NCBI RefSeq assembly: GCF_000340965.1
Contig: NZ_ANAY01000006.1
Location: forward strand, 1-64,000
Reading direction: 5' to 3'
Source of the DNA: Nocardiopsis kunsanensis DSM 44524
GTDB lineage: Bacteria; Actinomycetota; Actinomycetes; Streptosporangiales; Streptosporangiaceae
DNA length: 64,000 nucleotides
Shown: positions 9,093 through 16,911 of the stretch, piece by piece
Layout: every line of letters starts with the position of its first letter
Numbering within the stretch: the stretch's first letter is position 1
Program-made: the position numbers and the translations under genes
The notes under the pieces: generated by a model
The model's database searches: none
Seen by the model: only the letters and a program-made list of their open reading frames with translations
What the model was told of the DNA's origin: nothing

Positions 9093-9119
9093 TTTCGAAC
9101 ATCGCTCCTCTTTTCGAAC
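9093..9119. repeat. Two TTTCGAAC direct repeats, 19 bp apart
   Basis: Identical octamers at 9093-9100 and 9112-9119, about two helical turns apart, each containing the palindrome TTCGAA. They lie just beyond the TGACAT inverted repeat and 50-80 bases ahead of the ATG at 9172. They may be activator or repressor half-sites; nothing more can be said. Confidence 0.35.
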
Positions 9120-9171
9120 GAAAGGAGTTGCGCGCTGCGCACCACGTGCGCGCGCCACGGTGTTCCAGGGT

Positions 9172-9654
9172 ATGGCCATGGACACAGCGACCTCTGCCCC
9201 ACCCGGGCTCTCACCGCGGTGGAGCCGGACCGCACCCGAGGACCTACGCGCGGCCCACTCGCACCTGCCCGAGGACCTGGAAACACTGCGTGAGTCTCTC
9301 CAAGCTCGTCTGGCCTGGATCGTGGGCAGGGACGGGCTGCACCTGGCCCGTAGCGGCGAGGGGGGCCAGGAACTGTTCGAGCGGTTCACAGCCGTGGTTC
9401 AGAGCTTGTGGGGAGGCTGCCTCGAAGTCAGCAGGATGAGCCAGCGCGGAGACACAGAGCTGCTGTCGCTGCGCAGCAGCCAGGAGCGTCTGCTGGTGAT
9501 CGAACTCAACGACAGCGCACTGCTCGCGGTCTTGTTCTCCGAACCCGCTCCGGACCCGCACAAGGCCTACGCCATGACGCAGTTCGCGGCCCAGCACGCT
9601 CGTGTGCGCGCGACCCACGAAAAGCCGGCGGTGCGTGCTGGGGGCCTGCGATGA
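9172..9654 (+). CDS. Roadblock/LC7-like small protein (tentative)
   Basis: 160 residues from ATG 9172 (a second ATG at 9178 is equally possible). The pattern AWIVGRDGLHLARSG, then a helix, then LLVIELNDSALLAVLFSE resembles the alternating strand-helix layout of actinobacterial Roadblock/LC7 proteins (the CvnB component of conservons). No transmembrane segment or signal peptide. It is coupled by ATGA to the DUF742/GTPase-like gene, and the pairing itself supports the conservon analogy. The similarity is to fold pattern, not to a strict motif, so the call is moderate at best. Confidence 0.5.
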   Translation: MAMDTATSAPPGLSPRWSRTAPEDLRAAHSHLPEDLETLRESLQARLAWIVGRDGLHLARSGEGGQELFERFTAVVQSLWGGCLEVSRMSQRGDTELLSLRSSQERLLVIELNDSALLAVLFSEPAPDPHKAYAMTQFAAQHARVRATHEKPAVRAGGLR

Positions 9655-10421
9655 CGACCATGGCTCTGAGTCGACCGACGGCCCGGCCCCCGGTACCGGT
9701 AGCCACCGACACCACGGTCATCTACCCGCACCCGGCCCTGCCCTCCACCTACCAGCCGGATGAGGAGTTGACCGCACGGGTGCTGGCGGCCTGCCGCCGG
9801 CTGGGCCGCCCCGCGACCGTGGGCGAGGTGGCCTCCTACCTGCCCTGGCAGGACACAGTCGGGGTGGCCGCTGTCGCCGTCACCGACCTGCTGACCCACC
9901 GCGTTTTGATGGCCAGCGGCGACCAGGACGACCTGGATCAAATCGTGCGCTGGGCCAAAGGGGCCCGGCCGATCCGCCACACACGCGTAGTCAAACTCTT
10001 GATGGTCGGCCCCGCCTGGCACGGACGGGACACGCTCATCCACAGCTGGTGCGAACCCCGGCACGTACGGCTCAGCGCGGGGCGTGCCGTCCTCGGCTCC
10101 ATCCCGATCAGCGACGAGCTGCACCTGATGGTGCAGGCGGTCCCGTGGCTCAGACCCGAGGACCCCGGTTGGGGGGACGTGCGCCGGCACGCGGTCGCCG
10201 CCATCGCGGTCGCTGACCTCTCCCACCCTCCGCCACGGGTGCTCCACGAGCTCGCCGACGACCTGCCCACCGGCGTGGTCACCACCGACCCCTGCCTGGC
10301 GCGAACCACGTGGGCTCTACCGGAGCAGACCGCCGTGATCCAAGCCGATCTGAACACCCCCGCCACCGCCCGGCTCGTCCTGGCGGATCTGATTACCCCC
10401 TTGCTGGGAGAACACCCATGA
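9651..10421 (+). CDS. DUF742-like winged helix fused to a degenerate small-GTPase-like domain
   Basis: 256 residues from ATG 9651, overlapping the previous stop. Residues about 40-90 (AACRRLGRPATVGEVASYL then VAVTDLLTHRVLM) fit the DUF742 winged helix of CvnC proteins. From about residue 105 a strand-loop-helix (VKLLMVGPAWHGRDTLI) occupies the place of the P-loop of the conservon GTPase CvnD, but GKT/S is replaced by GRDT, so normal nucleotide binding is unlikely. Conservons normally keep CvnC and CvnD separate and include a histidine kinase, which is absent here. Its place at the head of a biosynthetic operon suggests a regulatory or scaffolding role (inference). Confidence 0.55.
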   Translation: MTTMALSRPTARPPVPVATDTTVIYPHPALPSTYQPDEELTARVLAACRRLGRPATVGEVASYLPWQDTVGVAAVAVTDLLTHRVLMASGDQDDLDQIVRWAKGARPIRHTRVVKLLMVGPAWHGRDTLIHSWCEPRHVRLSAGRAVLGSIPISDELHLMVQAVPWLRPEDPGWGDVRRHAVAAIAVADLSHPPPRVLHELADDLPTGVVTTDPCLARTTWALPEQTAVIQADLNTPATARLVLADLITPLLGEHP

Positions 10422-11830
10422 ACACGACCAGGCCCAGGAAAGCAGTGATCATCGGGGGCGGGCGCTCAGCGCTGACCCTGGCGACCGGGTTGGGCGCGGA
10501 CGGGTGGCACGTGCGCGTAATGACTCGGGGCACCATGGCCGAGAATCTGGGCGGACGCACGGGGCTGACCCAGCTCACGATGCCCCTGGTGCGCGGACAT
10601 GAACACGAGCTCGGTCTGGACCTGTGGACCGCGGACGCCCCGCCGATCGAGACGGTAGCCATGCACATGGCCGACCCCGACCCGGCCCACTCGTGGTCAT
10701 TCGCCGCGCCGCTGCCCACGACCGAGCTGCCCCTGCCCGGACGGGGCAACACTCCGGTGCGCATGCCGGTGGCCGCCACCAGCATCGACACCCGGTTGAC
10801 CAGTGCCTACTGGCGCCAGCACCTGGCCGACCTGCCCGGGGCGGCCGTTCAGCCCGGCGACGTGAGCCTCGCCGACCTCGCCTCGCTGGTGCGCTACCGG
10901 CTCGCGGATCTGATCGTGGTGGCCACCGGCGCCGACCCGGCCCTGGCCGGGCTGTTCGAACCGGATTCCGCCCACGCCGGCGGTGCCAGCGCCCGGGTGG
11001 TCACCCAAGTACATCTGGACGATGCAGAGACCTGGCAGGACCAGGACGCCCGCGTGGTCACCTGCCCCGACGGGGAGATCATGGTCTACCCCGTGCTCAC
11101 GCACACCCCGCTCACGGCCGAGCAGGTCAGAGCACACCTGAATGTGGACGCCCGGCCGACCCAGGTACGCCCCTACCGGGCCATGTGCGTGCAGGTCCTG
11201 GCACGTCCAGGCGGCGCTTTGGATCCCACAACCGCACCGGTTGTGCGAGAACTGGCCCGTCCCCCGGGCGCAGACCCCCTGGAGCCGGGGGAGGATCCGA
11301 TCGTCTCGGAGTACCTGGGCCGCCACGGCACCCAGGCCCTGGCCGCTTGGCGCTGGCTCTGGCCACGGCTGGAGGAGATCGATCCAGCCCTGGTCAAGGT
11401 CTTCCAGACCGCGCAGGTGCGGGAGAAGTCAGCGTTGCTGCGCCGCCTCGAACCGCAAGTACGCCGCCCCATCGCCGAGATCGACGGAGTCCCGGTGCTG
11501 GGCATCGGCGATGTCACCAACACGGTCGAACACGTCTCGGCCCAAGGCGCGGCCGCCTCCACCCTGGTGGCCACCACCATGCGCGAGCAACTGCGCCACC
11601 TCTCCCCCGAGCAGCTGCGCGAGCCCCAGGCGCTGGCCGGAACGTGGGAGGCCTACTGGGCGCTGCACGGCGCCCACACACGCAACTTCGGTGCGTTCGT
11701 CAACGGCTACTGGTCCGGCGCCCTGCCCGAGGGCACCGTCGAGGCGTTCCGCGCCGCGGTGTCCACACGTGAGGGTGCCGCCGCCTGGTCCGAAGGCCTC
11801 AACGACCCCCACAAGAGCCTACGGCTCTGA
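10418..11830 (+). CDS. FAD-dependent monooxygenase, styrene/indole monooxygenase (StyA)-like
   Basis: 470 residues from ATG 10418, overlapping the previous TGA. The N-terminal Rossmann motif is VIIGGGRSALTLATGL at about 9-24. A region near residues 120-140 reads TSIDTRLTSAYWRQHL, like the SVDYRLYYPRW stretch of StyA-type group E flavoprotein monooxygenases, and LIVVATGADP follows. The C-terminal GVPVLGIGDVTNTVEHVSAQGA is the usual FAD-ribityl-binding GD segment. Group E enzymes take reduced FAD from a separate reductase; none is encoded nearby. It probably epoxidises or hydroxylates the product of the adjacent polyketide synthase. Confidence 0.75.
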   Translation: MNTTRPRKAVIIGGGRSALTLATGLGADGWHVRVMTRGTMAENLGGRTGLTQLTMPLVRGHEHELGLDLWTADAPPIETVAMHMADPDPAHSWSFAAPLPTTELPLPGRGNTPVRMPVAATSIDTRLTSAYWRQHLADLPGAAVQPGDVSLADLASLVRYRLADLIVVATGADPALAGLFEPDSAHAGGASARVVTQVHLDDAETWQDQDARVVTCPDGEIMVYPVLTHTPLTAEQVRAHLNVDARPTQVRPYRAMCVQVLARPGGALDPTTAPVVRELARPPGADPLEPGEDPIVSEYLGRHGTQALAAWRWLWPRLEEIDPALVKVFQTAQVREKSALLRRLEPQVRRPIAEIDGVPVLGIGDVTNTVEHVSAQGAAASTLVATTMREQLRHLSPEQLREPQALAGTWEAYWALHGAHTRNFGAFVNGYWSGALPEGTVEAFRAAVSTREGAAAWSEGLNDPHKSLRL

Positions 11831-11876
11831 CCACCTCCCACCCCCTTACACCCTTATCCCCTGTTGGAGGATCTGC

Positions 11877-12593
11877 ATGCCCGCCCCCCACGAGGACCAG
11901 CCCTCCTGGGCCCGGCCCGGCCCCGGCCACGGTCTGCCCCCGGCCCGCCCCAACCCGTCCCTGTACAGCCACCGCAACATGCGCCTGCTGTACACCCCCC
12001 TGGTCATTGGCTTCTCCCACCCGTGGATGTGGGGGATCTCCAACTCCATGATCCGGGACCTGTACCGCACCCACACCGCACCCGCCCACGTGGAGGTCGG
12101 CCCCGGCAACGCCCACTGGCTGCGCCGGCTCGGCCCGCGCCGGGTCGATTTGATCGACCTCAACCGCGACTGCCTGCGTGTGAGCCATGACCGGCTCGAC
12201 CGGCGAGGTTGGCAGGTGAACGTGCACGAACAGTCCGCGACCGCACCCTGGCCGCTGGAGGAGGAAAACGTAGGCTCGGTGGGCTCCAGCATGCTCCTGC
12301 ACTGTCTGCCCGGCACCGGCTTCGGTGACAAGCTGGCCTTTTTCACCGAAGCACGCCGGGTTCTGCACCGGGGCGGGCGCCTGTTCGGCACAACCGTCCT
12401 GGGCCGAAACGACCCGGCGCCCATCTCCCGGCTCGGCGCCCGCATGCGCGCCGCCTACAACCGCACCGGCGCCTTCACCAACCCCGGTGACACCGCCGCC
12501 GACCTGCACCAGGTCCTGGAACGCGTGTTCGGCCCCGGCCAGGCCACCGTGCGCGTGCAGGGCGTGACCGCTTTGTTCGAGGCCACCCGATGA
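11877..12593 (+). CDS. Class I SAM-dependent methyltransferase
   Basis: 238 residues from ATG 11877, preceded by a strong GGAGG site eight bases upstream. Motif I is VEVGPGNAHWL, followed by VDLIDLNRDCL (acidic loop binding the SAM ribose) and SSMLLHCLPG (motif IV area). The N-terminal MRLLYTPLVIGFSHPWMWG is hydrophobic and could hold substrate or touch membrane, but is too short to be a clear anchor. It lies 46 bases after the monooxygenase and overlaps the polyketide synthase start (ATGA), so it is very likely a tailoring enzyme of that pathway. Confidence 0.8.
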   Translation: MPAPHEDQPSWARPGPGHGLPPARPNPSLYSHRNMRLLYTPLVIGFSHPWMWGISNSMIRDLYRTHTAPAHVEVGPGNAHWLRRLGPRRVDLIDLNRDCLRVSHDRLDRRGWQVNVHEQSATAPWPLEEENVGSVGSSMLLHCLPGTGFGDKLAFFTEARRVLHRGGRLFGTTVLGRNDPAPISRLGARMRAAYNRTGAFTNPGDTAADLHQVLERVFGPGQATVRVQGVTALFEATR

Positions 12594-15487
12594 GCGCCGC
12601 GCCGACCACCGCCTGCGCCCTGACCGGCATCGGCGCCCGCCTGCCCGCAGGCCAGGGCCGCCCCGACACCCGCGGGCCCGCCCAAACCTGGCAGGCCCTG
12701 CTCACGGCCGAATCTGCCACCAGCCGCTACCCCGCCCCGGACTGGGAGCAGATCGCCACCGATCTGCACCCAGGCGACCGGCCCGACGCTCCCTGGCCGG
12801 TGGCCCACCTGAACCTACCCAGCGCCGTGCCCCCTGAGGTGTTCGGCGGCCTGCGCTCGGGCGAAGCAGCGCTGCTCTCCCCCACCCAGGCGCTGGCCAT
12901 GCAGGTGGTCCACGAAGCCCTGGCCGATGCGGGCCTGCCCGCCGACCGGCTCGCCGGACCCGACACCGGCCTGTATGTGGCCACTTCCAGCCCCGACGAG
13001 GCCCTGCGCACCTTCGCCCCCCGCATGCGGCCGAGCCTGCCCGAGATCACCGCAGGCGGGGCGGGGATGATCGCGACCCCGATCATGCGCTGGCTCAACA
13101 CCCGCGGCCCCGTGCAGACCATGGACACCAGCTGTTCCTCCAGCCTCTACGCGCTGGATGCCGCCCGCCGTGACATCGCCACCGGGCGGGTGGAGACCGC
13201 CCTGGTCATCGCCCTCAACACCGCCCGCTCCGCCCCGGTGGCCCGTGCTTTCCACACCGGCGGAGTCCTCTCCCCCACCGGGGTGTGCCGGCCTTTCGAC
13301 GAGAAGGCGGACGGGTTCGTGCGCGGCGAGGCCGCCGTGGCGATCGTGTTGCGCGCCCCCACCCTGGCCCAGCAGGAGCGCGACCGCGTCTACGCCCTCA
13401 TCGAACACACCCGCACCGGCGCCGACGGGCGCGCGGCCGCGGTGGGCGCACCGTCTCTGTCAGCCCAGCGCGAGCTGTATGCCGACACGGTGGCCGAGGC
13501 TGGCCTGGGGCCGGAGGCGATCGGTTATGCGCTGGCGCACGGAACGGCCACCGAGGCCGGCGACCGGGTCGAATCCCGAGCCTGGGCACACGCCCTGAAG
13601 CGCTCTGAGAGCGATCCGGTGGCGCTGGGTTCGGTCAAGGGCTTGTGGGGCCACGCCGAAGGGGGTGCCGGTTTGACCTCGGTGGTGGCGGCTGCGCTGA
13701 GTCTGCACCACGGGCAGGTGCCCGCCACAGCGGGCCACACCACGCCCCGTCCCCGGTTGGCCGAGCTCGGTCTGCGGGTGCCCACCGCTGCTGAGCCTTG
13801 GCCCGGGGACGGTTGTGAGCGCAGGGCGATGGTGTCCTCGCTCGGGTTCTCCGGGGCCCTCGGGACCGCCGTTCTGCGGGCCGCCCCCTCCCGCCCGAAG
13901 CAAGCCGCGACCACAGGGGCCTTGGCGTTGCCGGTGAGCGGGCCCACCCCGGAGGCCGTACGCGAGCGCGCCGGGGCTCTGGCCGACGCGCTCCAAGGCC
14001 CTGAGCCGCCCGGTCTGGGCCAGGTCGTCGCTCACGGCGCCCGGCGGCTGGACCGGGGCAGGACCCGCGCCTGCGTCGTCGCCGGCACGAGCACCCAGGC
14101 ATGGGAAGGGCTCCACGCCCTGAAGCGCGGCCACCCCCATCCGGCGGTCTCCGGTCCCGCCACCACGCCCGCAGGGCAGAGGCCCCGGGTGGTGCTGGCC
14201 TTCGGCGGGCACGGCGCGAGCGCCCCCGAGATGGGTCGGCAGCTCTACCGGACCGACCCTGACTTCGCCCATGATCTGGACTTCGTCCTGCTGAACCTGG
14301 CTGAGCTGGGCGGTACCCGCTGGCACCCCCTGAGCGCGGCCCCCGACGGGTTGGCCGCCACCCAACAGGCCACGTGGGCGGTCCAGGTGGCCTGGGCCAT
14401 CACGCTGATCAGCCGCTATGACATGGACATCGACGCGGTCGTGGGCCACTCGGCCGGCGAGGTCGCCGCCGCCCACGTGAGCGGTGCCCTGGACCTGGGC
14501 CAGGCCGCCGCCCTGGTGTGTGCCCGATCGCAGTTGTTAGAGCGCATCACCCATCGCGGGGGCATGCTCACCGCCGAGATCGGCCCGGTCCCGGCCCTGG
14601 ACCTGGCCCTGGAGTACGGGGTGGAAGTAGCCGCCCACAACGGCCCCCACTTGACCGTGTTCTCCGGCTCCCATCGCGCGCTGGAGCGCCTGGCCGCCAC
14701 CTTGGAGGAGCGCGGGGCACGCCCCCGCCGCCTGCCCGGGGCGCCCCCGGCCCACTCCCGGGAGGTGGAGCGCTACCTGCCCCTGCTCCAACACGACCTT
14801 GAGGGGCTCCGGCCCCAGGCGGGCTACCGCACGATGGTCTCCACCTGCACCGGCACCGCCGTGGAGGGAACCGGCCTGGATGCGGCCTACTGGGCCCGTC
14901 AGGTGCGCTCGCCCGTGCAATGGGAACAGGCCATCACACACATGTCCCGATCCGGGCCCCTGCTCGTGGTCGAGGCCAGCCCGAACCCGGTCCTGGCCGT
15001 GCCCACCACGCAGACCCGCGCCCGCCACCACCTGAACCTGACCATCACCGCCCCCGGCCACGAACCAGACTCCCTGGCACAAGCGGTCGGCGCGCTGCAC
15101 ACCCACGGCGCGGCCTTGGCCTGGCCCTACCCTGCGGCCCCGCCCGTGGAAATGGAACCGGCCCCCTGGGACGAAGACACCACCACGCCCTCGTGGGGCC
15201 AACGCGTGGCCGAGCTGAGCGGGCAGGAGCGTCTGGCCGAGCTCACGCTCCAGGTCCACCATTTGGTCCAAGGGCTCGCGCCCGTGTCCGTGGGCGAACA
15301 GGACCGCCAGACCCCACTGGAGCGGCTCGGTCTCAACTCCATGGACCGGCTCAGTCTGCGTTCGTTGCTCTCCTCCCACCTGCCTGTGGACGCCTCCCAG
15401 GTGGGCGAGCACGAGCCGACCATCGCCTCCATCGCCCAGGCCGTATACACCGCAATGCCAGCAGCCCCGCCACCCAAGACCGGGTGA
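12590..15487 (+). CDS. Single-module polyketide synthase, KS-AT-ACP
   Basis: 965 residues. The ketosynthase (about 5-430) has Cys182 in DTSCSSSL, His317 in AHGTATEAGD and His355 in GHAEGGAG, a complete Cys-His-His set. The acyltransferase (about 530-830) has Ser621 in VVGHSAGEV; the family HAFH/YASH specificity motif is replaced by a PPAHS segment, so extender choice is unclear. The acyl carrier domain (about 880-960) has Ser917 in LGLNSMDRL for phosphopantetheine. No ketoreductase, dehydratase, enoylreductase or thioesterase is present, so it should make a short unreduced chain, or act iteratively. Release must come from elsewhere. Translationally coupled to the methyltransferase; tailoring by the flavoenzyme is expected. 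Confidence 0.88.
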   Translation: MSAAPTTACALTGIGARLPAGQGRPDTRGPAQTWQALLTAESATSRYPAPDWEQIATDLHPGDRPDAPWPVAHLNLPSAVPPEVFGGLRSGEAALLSPTQALAMQVVHEALADAGLPADRLAGPDTGLYVATSSPDEALRTFAPRMRPSLPEITAGGAGMIATPIMRWLNTRGPVQTMDTSCSSSLYALDAARRDIATGRVETALVIALNTARSAPVARAFHTGGVLSPTGVCRPFDEKADGFVRGEAAVAIVLRAPTLAQQERDRVYALIEHTRTGADGRAAAVGAPSLSAQRELYADTVAEAGLGPEAIGYALAHGTATEAGDRVESRAWAHALKRSESDPVALGSVKGLWGHAEGGAGLTSVVAAALSLHHGQVPATAGHTTPRPRLAELGLRVPTAAEPWPGDGCERRAMVSSLGFSGALGTAVLRAAPSRPKQAATTGALALPVSGPTPEAVRERAGALADALQGPEPPGLGQVVAHGARRLDRGRTRACVVAGTSTQAWEGLHALKRGHPHPAVSGPATTPAGQRPRVVLAFGGHGASAPEMGRQLYRTDPDFAHDLDFVLLNLAELGGTRWHPLSAAPDGLAATQQATWAVQVAWAITLISRYDMDIDAVVGHSAGEVAAAHVSGALDLGQAAALVCARSQLLERITHRGGMLTAEIGPVPALDLALEYGVEVAAHNGPHLTVFSGSHRALERLAATLEERGARPRRLPGAPPAHSREVERYLPLLQHDLEGLRPQAGYRTMVSTCTGTAVEGTGLDAAYWARQVRSPVQWEQAITHMSRSGPLLVVEASPNPVLAVPTTQTRARHHLNLTITAPGHEPDSLAQAVGALHTHGAALAWPYPAAPPVEMEPAPWDEDTTTPSWGQRVAELSGQERLAELTLQVHHLVQGLAPVSVGEQDRQTPLERLGLNSMDRLSLRSLLSSHLPVDASQVGEHEPTIASIAQAVYTAMPAAPPPKTG

Positions 15488-15527
15488 GCCAGACCGGGCG
15501 CCACCAGACCCTCCCTTGGCGGCGCCC

Positions 15528-15572
15528 GCCGGTCGGCGGCCTTGCTTGGGAAGCAGCACGCCGCCGACCGGC
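15528..15572 (+). terminator. Perfect 13-bp inverted repeat after the PKS gene
   Basis: Arms 15528-15540 and 15560-15572 are exact complements around a 19-base loop, 41 bases after the PKS stop and 53 bases before the WhiB start. GC-only stems without a T-run are common actinobacterial terminators, so it probably closes the 9172-15487 operon. Confidence 0.6.
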
Positions 15573-15624
15573 CCCTCCACAACGGAACCAATCACGACCG
15601 ACCACCCCACCCGTAGGACCGCTC

Positions 15625-15924
15625 ATGCCCGACCCCCTGACCGATTCCAGAGCCCGCTGCCGTGATCGCGGCCTCGACCCGGATGCCATGTTCGTGACCG
15701 GCGCCGCCCAGAACCTGGTCAAACGCGTGTGCTACCCGTGCCCCCTGCGCACCGCCTGTTTGGCCTATGCCCTCGACAACCGCATCGAGTGCGGGGTCTG
15801 GGGCGGCATGACCGAGCGCGAACGGCGTGCCCTGCGACGCCGACGCCCCGAGGTCTCCGACTGGGCCGGCCTGCTCCAGCAGGCCGAACAGCACAACCTG
15901 AACCAGCCCACCCGCGCTGCCTGA
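15625..15924 (+). CDS. WhiB-family iron-sulfur transcription factor
   Basis: 99 residues from ATG 15625. It has the WhiB cluster ligands: Cys in ARCRDRG, then C-x2-C-x5-C in RVCYPCPLRTAC, followed by the signature GVWGGMTERERRAL and a basic RRRRP stretch. An extra Cys (IEC) just ahead of GVWGG is unusual. WhiB proteins bind a redox-sensitive 4Fe-4S cluster and act with the sigma factor at promoters. It sits directly behind the PKS operon, so cluster regulation is likely, though it may serve the island as a whole. Confidence 0.9.
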   Translation: MPDPLTDSRARCRDRGLDPDAMFVTGAAQNLVKRVCYPCPLRTACLAYALDNRIECGVWGGMTERERRALRRRRPEVSDWAGLLQQAEQHNLNQPTRAA

Positions 15925-15950
15925 CCCCCTGCTGAGCCGAAAGGACCGCA

Positions 15951-16091
15951 GTGACCCCCGCGCACACCACACCCCCGCAAGCCCAGCACCGCTGCGCGGC
16001 GGTGCGGTGTGCGCACCTGTTCACCCAGCAACCCCTGGGACCGCCCCCATGCAGGGCGCCGTGCTCGCCCCTCCCTCATCCGGGCTCGTAG
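15951..16091 (+). CDS. Small Cys-rich peptide, possible zinc-ribbon protein
   Basis: A 46-residue frame from GTG 15951 with an AAAGGA site five bases ahead. Cysteines are arranged RCAAVRC ... PCRAPC, with His and Phe after the first pair (CAHLF), resembling tiny actinobacterial zinc-ribbon peptides of the type RC..HC..F...GRP..C...C. It follows the WhiB gene by 26 bases and precedes a strong hairpin. It may be a real small protein or chance coding; evidence is the ribosome site, Cys spacing and context. Confidence 0.4.
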   Translation: MTPAHTTPPQAQHRCAAVRCAHLFTQQPLGPPPCRAPCSPLPHPGS

Positions 16092-16103
16092 CGCGGCGCC
16101 CTT

Positions 16104-16146
16104 GCCGGGGCCCGGCACTTGGCTCCCCAAAGAGCCGGGCCCCGGC
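16104..16146. terminator. Perfect 13-bp GC-rich inverted repeat
   Basis: Arms 16104-16116 and 16134-16146 pair exactly over a 17-base loop. Each arm is also followed by CACTT, so the element contains a short direct repeat too. It probably terminates the WhiB/small-peptide transcript before the gene starting at 16193. Confidence 0.55.
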
Positions 16147-16192
16147 ACTTGTGACTCACCCCCCATGCCACACACACCGAAGAAAGGGCGAA

Positions 16193-16762
16193 ATGAGGGT
16201 GACCACCACAACGCAGATACGTCGGCGCACCCAGCGCATGAAGCACGTGGGTGAACAGGTCAGCGTCCTGCAGGCTCTGGACCTGCTGCACATGGGTCTG
16301 CGGCGAGCCCACCAGCGGCAGCTCCTACCCCCTAGCGACCAGGGGTTCATCGCCACCGGCCGACTGGTGCGTCGGATGCATGAGCAAGGCCTGTGGACCA
16401 GCGTGCTGGCCCTGGCGATGCACCGCACACGCGCCGAGGGCACCTGGTGTACGAACCAAGAGCCCTGCACGGACCGCGCCTTGCGCATGCGCTTGAAGGC
16501 CCCCGACGTCCGCAGCGCGACCACCGCGATGTGCCAGGACCAGGGCGAGGAAGGGCCGCGTCGCGTACTGGTCCACGCGATCAGCCCCCATTTGTGGGCG
16601 GGGCCGATTCTGGACCTGAGCGCGGTCGACCGCACTCGGCTGCGTGTAGAGGAGGCGGGCACAGGCGCGTGGGAGCTGGCCGACACGGTCCTGGCCGAAG
16701 CGGTCACCGACCAACTGGTCGAGCTGCATACCTTGGCCAGCCACCCGGCGGCCGCCCTCTGA
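16193..16762 (+). CDS. Hypothetical protein, no family recognised
   Basis: 189 residues from ATG 16193 behind an AAAGGGCG site; the frame is open further upstream but crosses a hairpin. The N-terminus is basic (QIRRRTQRMKH) and mostly helical to about residue 65. Several Cys occur in the middle (TWCTNQEPC and MCQDQ). The second half mixes strands and acidic loops. No signal peptide or membrane segment. It is flanked by strong hairpins on both sides, so it is probably transcribed alone. I cannot assign a function. Confidence 0.6.
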   Translation: MRVTTTTQIRRRTQRMKHVGEQVSVLQALDLLHMGLRRAHQRQLLPPSDQGFIATGRLVRRMHEQGLWTSVLALAMHRTRAEGTWCTNQEPCTDRALRMRLKAPDVRSATTAMCQDQGEEGPRRVLVHAISPHLWAGPILDLSAVDRTRLRVEEAGTGAWELADTVLAEAVTDQLVELHTLASHPAAAL

Positions 16763-16765
16763 TCC

Positions 16766-16803
16766 GGCCGCACGCCCGGCCCACCGGTCCAGGGCGTGCG
16801 GCC
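16766..16803. terminator. Perfect 12-bp inverted repeat after the 16193 gene
   Basis: Arms 16766-16777 and 16792-16803 are exact complements with a 14-base loop, starting four bases after the stop codon. A good factor-independent terminator candidate without a U-tract. Confidence 0.6.
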
Positions 16804-16846
16804 ACCAACCGGGCCCCTCCCACTCCGTGGGGAGGGTCCCAGGGGT

Positions 16847-16875
16847 CGGGCCCGAGACCCGTCCTCTCGGGCCCG
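16847..16875 (+). promoter_or_regulatory. 11-bp hairpin in the leader of the STAND gene
   Basis: Arms 16847-16857 and 16865-16875 pair exactly around seven bases, 36 bases ahead of the ATG at 16912. It could be a second terminator for upstream transcription or an attenuating hairpin in the leader. Confidence 0.4.
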
Positions 16876-16911
16876 GCCGAACCTCGCCACAGACCACGAC
16901 AGGACACGGCC

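Noticed and set aside
13460-14476. A 338-codon minus-strand frame inside the PKS
   Set aside because: The plus strand encodes intact KS and AT active sites across the same bases.
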